DNA from: CAZVVT01 sp964630595
GTDB taxonomy: Bacteria; Chlamydiota; Chlamydiia; Chlamydiales; VFKH01
Reading direction: 5' to 3'
DNA length: 64,000 bases
NCBI GenBank assembly: GCA_964630595.1
Contig: CAZVVT010000001.1
Location: 186,001 to 250,000 of the forward strand
The number at the start of each line of letters is the position of its first letter. Position 1 is the first letter of the stretch. Of this stretch, positions 57,660 through 64,000 are shown one piece after another. The notes below the pieces were generated by a model. It saw only the letters and a list, made by a program, of their open reading frames with translations, did no database searches and was not told the DNA's origin. Made by a program: the position numbers and the translations under genes.

Positions 57660-59727
57660 CCTTCATGTTCTGCGCCACGGCCATGATCAATTCTGCCAGT
57701 GACTGAATCAGCGAAGGGGCTGTCTGCATGACCTCTTGGTAGTAGAGCATATAGAGCTTCACCTGGGACTGCGTTGTGGTCTGCATGGAAACGATGTTCG
57801 AACCACCGTTCTTCGCTCCGCGGTTGAAGTTGTCCATCGCGTTGTTAAATCCATTCGAACCGCTAATCAACCCGCGCATATCACTTTGAAACTTCCCGAA
57901 GGTCGCCGGAGGGTTTTGTCCTGGAGGACCTATTTTCCACGCCGTTGGTGGGAAAGTAATCTTTTTCTTCCCCCCGCCAGCGGTAAATACGCTCAGCTTG
58001 GTGTGCCCCTTGAAGTTGGGGTTGAGATAGATGTAATCTTTCGCCGTGCTAGGCTTGCCTGCCCCTTTTTTACTGCAAAATCGATCACTAGCCGCAGAAC
58101 CAATACCACAGTAACGCAATTGGTTGATGTCGTTATAGATATAGTGAAAGGCCTTTTGGACCGACTGAAAGACGCTACGCATCGAGCTAAAGCACTTAAA
58201 GCGATCTCCTGGCTGCGTGCCCCCAATGAAGGCATACTTGGGAACCATCTTGCCGCTGGCATCTTGAGTGACCCCAGAAAAGACTTTCTTTCCGTTAATG
58301 GTCCAAACAATGCCGCGTGATGGATCAGCAACCATGTTCGCCTTGCCTGGCACTCCCGCCAAACGTTGCAAATCGCTGAGATAATGCTCTACATTCTTAA
58401 AACCGTCTTGCATCCCTGGCCAACCCTTTTGGAAGGCAGCAATGTCCTTAAAAAAGTCGGTATTTCCACGAGTGAATGAAGCTGGCAAATTGCAAGGCCA
58501 TCCTGCCACCTGAAAGCGCTGCTCGATGGTCAGCATGCCGTTGAAGATGCGTAAGCCCTCGCTCTCATTGAGCATCATGGCGTTAAACTCTTGCATCTGG
58601 CTGCCGATTGCACCGAGTAATCCATCCGATCCCCATACCCAATGGCTCAAGACATACCAGGGGCTTCCCGAAGGAGCAACGGGCGGTGGTGCAGGAGGGG
58701 GCGGCGCAGGAGCAGGAGCAGGAGCGGGTGCGGGCGCAGGAGCAGGAGCGGGGGCGGGCGCGGGCGCAGGCGCAGGAGCAGGAGCGGGGGCGGGCGCAGG
58801 AGCAGGAGCGGGGGCCGGGGGTGGAGGGGGGGGCGGAGGGGGAGGGTGATGAGGCACTCGTTTGCGTGTCTGATCTACAATAAGGCCGGCCCCTCCTCCG
58901 CCTCCACCACTGTTGACCTGATCAACAGAAGGAAGAACGGCGGAAAGAATGGCGCCCAGGGCGTTGGCGATTTGGCGGTAGTTGAGCCGAATGTTGTTCA
59001 CATCGCTGGTGGGATCGGTAAGAAGAGGTTGCAACGCCTGAAAAAAAGCGCGCACGGAGGCAGCATCCGTATCGGGCAGATTCAGCTTTTGTAAGACCTC
59101 ACTAACAGCCGCCTTAAGCCCTGAACTCAGATCATTAAGGTCTGCATATCCCTTGGATTGGTTCAGCGCGTTACTGGCCACTTCCAGCTCGAGCAAAGCT
59201 TGTTGCAACTTGGGCGCGAGAGTTTGCGCAGCTTCGTCTATCTTTGTAGGTCCTAAGTTTGAGCTATAGATCTTGGCAAGCTGTTGCCCTAAAAGAATCA
59301 GGCTCTGCGTAGCGTTGTCGACCCTGGTTGCATCAAGAAGAAGCTTGGTCTTCTTTGCTGTTTTAGTGGGATTTTGGGACAAATCGGTGAGGAATTCTAC
59401 GGCAGAAGTGGGTGCTGTAGCAAAGCTGATAGAGGCAGCGGGAGAGGGAATTTGCGTTACGACCGAAGAGGTTGCGGCCATCTCCGCAGCAGTAGGCTGG
59501 GTAATGCCGGCCAGATCCTTCTGAGCGCGCGCTTGCTGGATGCGCTCTTCCAGCTGCGTAGCCATCGATTCAAGCGTGGAGATCACCGCCGTTAGCTCTT
59601 GCGTCGCCGCGTAGGCTTGGGCCTGCATCTCCTGCTGTTGCTGCTGCTGAAGAACGAGCTGCTCTTCTTCCTGCCTCTTCAGGGCCTCTTCATCGGGTCC
59701 GCCAACACCTGGCACTGGATCATGCAT
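57649..59727 (-). CDS. Large Pro/Ala-repeat protein, candidate secreted effector
   Basis: This 692-residue protein has an N-terminal Gln-rich coiled coil (about 15-65, 'EEEQLVLQQQQQQEMQAQ') and a helical region to about 270. A pure Pro then Ala-Pro dipeptide tract (about 292-350) follows, then a globular C-terminal domain (about 355-692) with 'SGNG...NRGAKNGGSNIVSMQTTTQSQVKLYMLYYQEVMQ'. There is no signal peptide. The layout (coiled coil, Pro-rich linker, helical tail) resembles chlamydial secreted or type III-associated proteins, but I did not identify a family. Cotranscribed with the next hypothetical gene. Confidence 0.7.
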   Translation of the reverse strand: MHDPVPGVGGPDEEALKRQEEEQLVLQQQQQQEMQAQAYAATQELTAVISTLESMATQLEERIQQARAQKDLAGITQPTAAEMAATSSVVTQIPSPAASISFATAPTSAVEFLTDLSQNPTKTAKKTKLLLDATRVDNATQSLILLGQQLAKIYSSNLGPTKIDEAAQTLAPKLQQALLELEVASNALNQSKGYADLNDLSSGLKAAVSEVLQKLNLPDTDAASVRAFFQALQPLLTDPTSDVNNIRLNYRQIANALGAILSAVLPSVDQVNSGGGGGGAGLIVDQTRKRVPHHPPPPPPPPPPAPAPAPAPAPAPAPAPAPAPAPAPAPAPAPAPAPAPAPPPPAPPPVAPSGSPWYVLSHWVWGSDGLLGAIGSQMQEFNAMMLNESEGLRIFNGMLTIEQRFQVAGWPCNLPASFTRGNTDFFKDIAAFQKGWPGMQDGFKNVEHYLSDLQRLAGVPGKANMVADPSRGIVWTINGKKVFSGVTQDASGKMVPKYAFIGGTQPGDRFKCFSSMRSVFQSVQKAFHYIYNDINQLRYCGIGSAASDRFCSKKGAGKPSTAKDYIYLNPNFKGHTKLSVFTAGGGKKKITFPPTAWKIGPPGQNPPATFGKFQSDMRGLISGSNGFNNAMDNFNRGAKNGGSNIVSMQTTTQSQVKLYMLYYQEVMQTAPSLIQSLAELIMAVAQNMKGGQ
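58685..58848 (-). repeat. Microsatellite-like Pro/Ala repeat tract
   Basis: Irregular GCAGGA/GCGGGG/GCGGGC-type hexamers (plus strand) encode Pro runs and alternating Ala-Pro on the minus strand. Six-base units keep the reading frame, so gain or loss would change only linker length. Such tracts often vary between strains. Confidence 0.8.
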
Positions 59728-59754
59728 AAGTCTTTATGGATATCAGAAACAGTA

Positions 59755-62334
59755 TTAATGCGCGATCTGCTCCTCCAGAGAGCGGAAATGCACCTTGCCC
59801 GTGCCCAAAAAGGGAAGTTCTTTGATGTGAATCACTTGCGAGATTTTCGCCAAAGCCGAGAGCCCCTTGGCGCGGAGGATGTTGTTCACCTGGTCGAGTT
59901 CAAGCGCGCGCGTGGTAAAGAGCACCAACTCGGGGCGCACTTCGTTATGCTTGGCGACTACGGCGAGATAGGGCTGCTCTGCCTCCCCAATGGCCTCCAC
60001 CAAAAGATCTTCAATGGCCGGCAGATTGACCATCTCCGCGCCAATCTTCACAAATCGCTTGAGACGACCCGACAACCACAGCGCCCCCGTCTCATCTAAA
60101 TGACCCAGGTCCCCTGTCACATACCAGCGCTTGCCCTCAATGATTGCGAAGGGGTTCTTGGAAGGATCTAAATAGCCTGCAAAAACATTGGGACCTGCAG
60201 CAAGAACAATCCCCTCATCGCCGATGCGCAAGAGCCGCTTGAGCTCGAGGTCAGCGATCACAATCTCTACTCCCGGCAAAGGCCAACCCACACCGCGCAT
60301 CGCCTGCCCCTGTCGGTTGATCGTCAAAATGGGCGAACACTCGGTAATGCCATACCCTTCAATCATCTCCGCTTGCGGCGTCTTTCGGCGCGCCAAGCTG
60401 ATCAAAGATTGCGGCGTCTTTTCCGCCCCCGTCACAATCAGGCGCACACTCTTGCCACCGTCCATATGAGAGAGAAGCCCGCGCAGGAAGGTCGGCGCAC
60501 CGCACAGCCCCGTCACATGGTAGCGATCCACCGCCTGCGCCAACTTCACACCGTCCGTGGGATCAGCGGCCCAAACTACCTTAAATCCCGTCAGCAGAGG
60601 CAACATGCCGGTGACGGAAAAGCCAAAGGAGTGAAAGGGGGGCAAAAAGCCCAGCAGCACATCATCGGTATGCAAATCCACTAAAGGCAGCGCAGCGCGC
60701 AGATTCTCCAAAATGTTGGTATGGGTCAGTGGCACACCCTTGGGCTTTGCCTCCGAACCGCTTGTAAAGAGGATGCAGGCCGTTTCTTCCACACGCGAGC
60801 AGGAGGCGGGGAAAAGCGCTTTGATCTTCGACGACCAATCGATGTCCAGATCTTCCAGAAAACGAAGCATGTGGTCGACGCCGACCAAATCCATCACCCG
60901 AGCTGCACGCACAAATTTTTTCGATGTCAGAATCTTCGTGACGTGAGAGGCATGGACAGCATCGATTAAGTGGCGATGCCCCAGCGTCCAGTTCAGCATC
61001 ACAGGAATTTTGCCCGCAACCATCAACGCAATCGTAACGAGATAGGCCGCAGGCGTTGCCGGCAGCATCACACCGATGTGGTCTCCACGCATGTAGCGAA
61101 AGCGATCGGCCAAAGCGCGTACAGCCCGCGCACACTGTTTGTAAGTGAGAATGCGCTCGGACAGCATATCTGCAGCGGCAATCTCATTGCCCCGCAACGC
61201 ACAATTTCGAAAGAAGACTTCCGGGATTGTCTCCCCTTCTAAAAGGGCCAAGGGATGACGCTTTTCTTTTTTGAACCCCGGCTCTACACGAGCATGGGTC
61301 TCTTTCGGCCTTCTGCCCACCACCACAAAAACGTCGTGGACCGTGCGCAGCTCCGCCGGCTCTGCCTCTTTTACATGCAGCTCATCATCGAGGTAGGCAA
61401 TGAGCTCAACGGTGTCTAATGAGTCAAACCCCAGATCACGCGCCAAATCGCTTTCAATCTTGACCTGCTCAACGCTCTTCTTTGCAATGCGCGCAATTTC
61501 TTGCGTTACCTTAGCGCGCACTTCTGCACTGACATGATCGATGTTGCCCAGATCTTTGACTTCCCGCACGGGAATCTGCGGCACCTTTTTTGACCAGATG
61601 CTTTCGCGCACCAGCTGCGGCACCTCCCCTTCTGGACCGAAGGGACGGTTGATCCAATCTTGGATGATAGTGTTGAACTCTTGTTTATCTGTTGTCTGAT
61701 ACAGAGACTTAGGAGCCATTTCCAGCTCAACCAATACATGGCGACGGGGCGAAAAAAAGAAGAGATTGCACGCAATCATTCCCGCCGCTTTCAGCAAATT
61801 CTTAAGAAGGTCTTTAGAAGTGCCTCCAAAGGCACAAGAAAAGCGAGAGCCCCATAAACCCGTCGTCCGCACAAGTACGATGTGGGGATGGCTTTCATTG
61901 ACAATCTCAAAAGCCCCTGAAGCGGCACGCAAATCCTCTAAGCCCGTTTTCTGCAGAGTGCCCGAAGGATAAAGCAAAACGTTATGACCATGCCGCAGCG
62001 CTACCGCTACGTTGTGCAATGCCCTTTTTGCCAGCATCTTGGAGTACTCGTTGCCTCCGCGGTCAAAATCGGGAATGACAATGGCGTTAAAGGCCCGCAT
62101 AAGGGAATGGACAACGGGCAGCTCATACATTGTCTCCACCGCCAATGGGCGAGGATGAAACCGGGCTTCCAGAGCGTAGAGCAAAACGACAGGATCCAGC
62201 GCTGAGGGATGGTTGGCCAAAAAGAGCAAACTCTTGTTGTGAGCAATCGCTTCCATCCCCTTCACGGTGATCTTATACCGCAAGGAAATGAAGGCGCCCC
62301 CAATAGTGCGCAAAATACGCCTAAGGAATAGCAT
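59755..62334 (-). CDS. Acyltransferase - ACP - acyl-ACP synthetase trifunctional fusion
   Basis: This 859-residue protein begins with a PlsC-type acyltransferase (about 1-235, H42-x4-D47 in 'ANHPSALDPV', 'LYPSGTL'). An acyl-carrier-protein domain (about 270-340) has the phosphopantetheine Ser S305 in 'DLGFDSLDTVEL'. An AMP-forming ligase (about 360-859) has 'CILFTSGSEAKPKGVPLTHTN', 'EGYGITECSP', 'YVTGDLGHLDETG' and 'LPFLGTGKVHFR' (C-terminal Lys). Aas in E. coli is acyltransferase plus ligase without an ACP. It probably acylates lyso-phospholipid with fatty acid scavenged from the host. Chlamydia has aas in the same neighbourhood of priA. Confidence 0.92.
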   Translation of the reverse strand: MLFLRRILRTIGGAFISLRYKITVKGMEAIAHNKSLLFLANHPSALDPVVLLYALEARFHPRPLAVETMYELPVVHSLMRAFNAIVIPDFDRGGNEYSKMLAKRALHNVAVALRHGHNVLLYPSGTLQKTGLEDLRAASGAFEIVNESHPHIVLVRTTGLWGSRFSCAFGGTSKDLLKNLLKAAGMIACNLFFFSPRRHVLVELEMAPKSLYQTTDKQEFNTIIQDWINRPFGPEGEVPQLVRESIWSKKVPQIPVREVKDLGNIDHVSAEVRAKVTQEIARIAKKSVEQVKIESDLARDLGFDSLDTVELIAYLDDELHVKEAEPAELRTVHDVFVVVGRRPKETHARVEPGFKKEKRHPLALLEGETIPEVFFRNCALRGNEIAAADMLSERILTYKQCARAVRALADRFRYMRGDHIGVMLPATPAAYLVTIALMVAGKIPVMLNWTLGHRHLIDAVHASHVTKILTSKKFVRAARVMDLVGVDHMLRFLEDLDIDWSSKIKALFPASCSRVEETACILFTSGSEAKPKGVPLTHTNILENLRAALPLVDLHTDDVLLGFLPPFHSFGFSVTGMLPLLTGFKVVWAADPTDGVKLAQAVDRYHVTGLCGAPTFLRGLLSHMDGGKSVRLIVTGAEKTPQSLISLARRKTPQAEMIEGYGITECSPILTINRQGQAMRGVGWPLPGVEIVIADLELKRLLRIGDEGIVLAAGPNVFAGYLDPSKNPFAIIEGKRWYVTGDLGHLDETGALWLSGRLKRFVKIGAEMVNLPAIEDLLVEAIGEAEQPYLAVVAKHNEVRPELVLFTTRALELDQVNNILRAKGLSALAKISQVIHIKELPFLGTGKVHFRSLEEQIAH

Positions 62335-62336
62335 TT

Positions 62337-62996
62337 GTGTGCCAACAGTATAGGTTTGCTTTGAATTCCATCAAGATGATTGCCCATCGAGGCGCCAGCT
62401 TTGAGGCCTTAGAAAACACAAGAGCTTCAGTATTAAAGGCTTTAGAGATCGGAGTGGACGGCATAGAAATCGATGTTCGCCTCACCAAAGACGGCCAAGT
62501 AGTCCTCTTTCACAACAAGACAATCCAGGGTCGTCTGGTGGCTGAATTGACCTATCCCGAGCTGCTTCAAATGGATCCGCACATTCCCCTACTCAAAGAC
62601 ATCCTTGCCATTGACCGCGGCTCTACCTTCCTCTTCGTTGAAATCAAGTGGAACGCACCCGATCTTCCCGCCCTCTGCGCTGCCGTCCAGAAAGAACTTC
62701 AGGGTGTACGCAACATCCAAGTCGGCAGCTTTAGTCCAAAGGTCCTTTCGCTCATGACTGGTTTCCCGCGCTTTGCCATCGCTCACAAGAAGGCGGAATT
62801 CGAGGCCTTTACAGAGCCTGTCGATGGCTGGGCGCTGCACCACTGTTGGGCAAACACCCCCGAGGCTGCCCACATCCTCGCCACCTCCACTCTCTACTAC
62901 TGGACTGTTGACAAGCCCCTTCTTGCCCGCACGCTGCGCTGTCACGGTCTTGTCACGAACAAGCCGAGAGAGATGAAAGCAGCTCTTTGTAGGTAG
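62337..62996 (+). CDS. Glycerophosphodiester phosphodiesterase family protein
   Basis: The 219-residue GDPD domain shows 'IAHRGASFEALENT' (catalytic His and Glu), 'GVDGIEIDVRLTKDGQVVLFHN' (E-x-D and catalytic His) and 'FLFVEIKWN'. It would hydrolyse glycerophosphodiesters to glycerol-3-phosphate and alcohol. There is no signal peptide. The frame opens at GTG 62337, with AAGGA ten bases upstream; ATG 62376 directly begins 'IAHRGAS' and is an alternative. It is divergent from the acyltransferase fusion, and the pair forms a lipid-recycling neighbourhood. Its 3' end overlaps the convergent nuclease-like gene by 44 bases. Confidence 0.9.
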   Translation: MCQQYRFALNSIKMIAHRGASFEALENTRASVLKALEIGVDGIEIDVRLTKDGQVVLFHNKTIQGRLVAELTYPELLQMDPHIPLLKDILAIDRGSTFLFVEIKWNAPDLPALCAAVQKELQGVRNIQVGSFSPKVLSLMTGFPRFAIAHKKAEFEAFTEPVDGWALHHCWANTPEAAHILATSTLYYWTVDKPLLARTLRCHGLVTNKPREMKAALCR

Positions 62997-63357
62997 GAAT
63001 TCCCGAAGTAAACTCGAGCGTAGAAGCAGCCGCCATCAATGCACCTTCCCCATTGACTAAAGCCATAAAGGGCGCCTTAACAAAAGCATTATAGCCCATC
63101 AATTGGCGCTGCATCCCCTCAGTAAAAGGGGCCACTTTACATTCGATTAAGAGAAGAGGACGAGCTGCAGGACCGTAACAAAGAAGATCAACGCGCCGAT
63201 TGGGCACTTTCATGCCGGGCGCTAGACTTTGTAGCGTCTTCTCTACAACAATGAGATGCTTAGGGAAGCCCAGTTCCACCAACCGATCGAACCAGGCTTG
63301 CCGAACAATTTCTTCAGGCCTTTTTTCAGACAGGCTCGACAACTCCAAAATTCCCAT
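62953..63357 (-). CDS. HsdR N-terminal-like (PD-(D/E)xK) protein
   Basis: This 134-residue protein shows 'NRRVDLLCYGPAARPLLLIECKVA', the D...E-x-K core of type I restriction-enzyme N-terminal nuclease domains (HSDR_N). Small stand-alone proteins of this kind are common in Bacteroidota and Chlamydiota and are not part of a restriction system. No methylase or specificity gene is nearby. It overlaps hpf at its start (32 bases) and the convergent phosphodiesterase at its end. Confidence 0.85.
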   Translation of the reverse strand: MGILELSSLSEKRPEEIVRQAWFDRLVELGFPKHLIVVEKTLQSLAPGMKVPNRRVDLLCYGPAARPLLLIECKVAPFTEGMQRQLMGYNAFVKAPFMALVNGEGALMAAASTLEFTSGIPTYKELLSSLSACS

Positions 63358-63916
63358 CGGGTAGTCGATAAATGACCTTCACCTTCTGATCCTCTTCACC
63401 TTTAAAGATCATGAAGGGGTTCGAACTCAATTCCATTTTCATAATCGCCTCAGACAGCATCAGTGTCTTAAGCGGCTTCTTCTCTCTACGAATCACTTCG
63501 TGCAGTTGGAATCTCTTCGCATTTTCTGCGTCGATCTCCTCATTGAATTCATCCACTGGGTTTTTATATACGCTGACTTCCATTTGGCGCTCCTCATGGG
63601 TTTTTGCGTGATGTTGACGAATCCGCTCATGCCAACGCGACAGCAAGACTTTCAGCTTGCCTGTAGCAAGATCAATGGCTGCATACATATCATCTGCTTC
63701 GGCATGCACCTTGGCATCAAAACGCTCAAAATGAATGTCAATGTTCACTGTCTTCATAGCGCGCTGGCTGTCCAGCGTAACGTGAACATCTACGATGTGA
63801 TCGGTGAAGCGATCCATCTTGGCAATCTTCGTCGTCACATAGTCCCGAAGGGCATCTGTGATCGCCATGTGTCTGCAATGTACTTGAACGTTGAATGAGG
63901 GAGAGAGTGTCTTCAT
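63326..63916 (-). CDS. hpf: Ribosome hibernation promoting factor (long form)
   Basis: This is a 196-residue protein from ATG 63916. The N-terminal HPF/YfiA domain ('NVQVHCRHMAITDALRDYVTTKIAKMDRFTDHIVDVHVTLD', 'IDIHFERFDAKVHAEADDMYAAIDLATGKL') is followed by a linker and a C-terminal dimerisation domain ('IIRREKKPLKTLMLSEAIMKMEL', 'VKVIYRLPDGNFGVVEP'). Long HPF dimerises 70S ribosomes to 100S in stationary phase, plausible for elementary bodies. A GTG start at 63952 is in frame but overlaps the tRNA. The tRNA-Arg is 32 bases upstream. Confidence 0.93.
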   Translation of the reverse strand: MKTLSPSFNVQVHCRHMAITDALRDYVTTKIAKMDRFTDHIVDVHVTLDSQRAMKTVNIDIHFERFDAKVHAEADDMYAAIDLATGKLKVLLSRWHERIRQHHAKTHEERQMEVSVYKNPVDEFNEEIDAENAKRFQLHEVIRREKKPLKTLMLSEAIMKMELSSNPFMIFKGEEDQKVKVIYRLPDGNFGVVEPV

Positions 63917-63948
63917 GCAAACAAATATTGCACGAGAGCCATTTATTT

Positions 63949-64000
63949 GCACCGAAGAGGACTTGAACCTCTAACCACCTGGTTCGAAGCCAGGTACTCT
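63949..64000 (-). tRNA. tRNA-Arg (anticodon TCG), truncated by window edge
   Basis: The minus-strand sequence shows the anticodon stem CCTGG-CTTCGAA-CCAGG (anticodon TCG), a T-arm with GTTCAAGTC, and an acceptor strand TCGGTGC before discriminator A at 63949. CCA is not encoded. The 5' half lies beyond 64000. Confidence 0.85.

Noticed and set aside
58526..58849. Plus-strand Gly/Ala-rich frame opposite the Pro/Ala repeats
   Set aside because: It is the antisense of a GC-biased repeat tract, with no ribosome site and no globular sequence; the minus-strand gene continues on both sides.
62953..63357. Type I restriction system
   Set aside because: Only an N-terminal nuclease-like domain is present; no helicase, methylase or specificity gene is nearby.
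1..64000. CRISPR array, rRNA operon or IS transposase
   Set aside because: No regularly spaced repeats, rRNA signatures or transposase-like frames were seen in the window.

Overview
The window looks like a chromosome segment of a non-Chlamydiaceae ('environmental', amoeba/arthropod-associated type) member of the Chlamydiota. The evidence is the run of six MOMP-like outer-membrane proteins, the order rplY-pth-rpsF-rpsR-rplI, hflX beside a PhnP-like MBL hydrolase, and priA/lysS/cysS/aas gathered in one place as in Chlamydia (synteny recalled from memory, not searched). The heptose genes hldD/hldE, queE/queC, a heptad of signalling genes and an inverse autotransporter argue against a classical Chlamydia. 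Base composition is about half G+C in most of the window, but 4.1-6.8 kb is visibly AT-rich. No intergenic stretch exceeds about 300 bases, and many neighbouring genes overlap at their ends.

Layout. 1-3.7 kb: small or unknown proteins, including a likely Fe(II)/2-oxoglutarate oxygenase, a W-x-x-G-x-W repeat protein and an OTU-type cysteine protease (candidate host-directed deubiquitinase). 3.7-6.8 kb: ssrA (tmRNA) followed by three short AT-rich cassettes (SDR epimerase, GNAT acetyltransferase, cupin). These are separated by one perfect 85-bp and two degenerate copies of the ssrA 3' end, each followed by a hairpin, which reads as serial integration at the tmRNA gene. 6.8-9.3 kb: inverse autotransporter with a beta-helix passenger. 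9.4-21.3 kb: a two-component/phosphorelay cluster (two histidine kinases, two receiver proteins, an HPt) interleaved with two glycosyltransferases, an alkaline-phosphatase-fold protein, a HEAT-repeat membrane protein and a TPR/beta-barrel outer-membrane protein. It resembles a regulated surface-polysaccharide synthesis and export locus.

21.3-31.3 kb: EEP-family hydrolase, Fic protein with a three-site operator, cyclophilin, a 20-residue Lys-rich ORF, PIN-PhoH ATPase with a CIRCE-like element, SWIM-domain protein, SH3 protein, rmuC, PAP2 phosphatase and heptose genes. 31.3-38.5 kb: ribosomal protein cluster, tRNA-Gln, AGCS transporter, mnmA, prmA and MarC. 38.5-44.1 kb: six tandem MOMP-like genes on the minus strand, two of them almost identical. 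44.1-51.1 kb: hflX, MBL hydrolase, a 175-bp palindrome at a divergent gene pair, FAD oxidoreductase, queE, queC and priA. 51.1-64 kb: second Fic protein with its own palindromic operator, csaA-like protein, a CX5R phosphatase-like protein, lysS, cysS, a Pro/Ala-repeat protein, an acyltransferase-ACP-acyl-ACP synthetase fusion, a glycerophosphodiesterase, an HsdR_N-like protein, hpf and a partial tRNA-Arg.

Functionally the window mixes housekeeping genes with surface and host-interaction functions: porin array, autotransporter, OTU, Fic and CX5R proteins, and polysaccharide export. All family assignments come from reading motifs; no database search was run.
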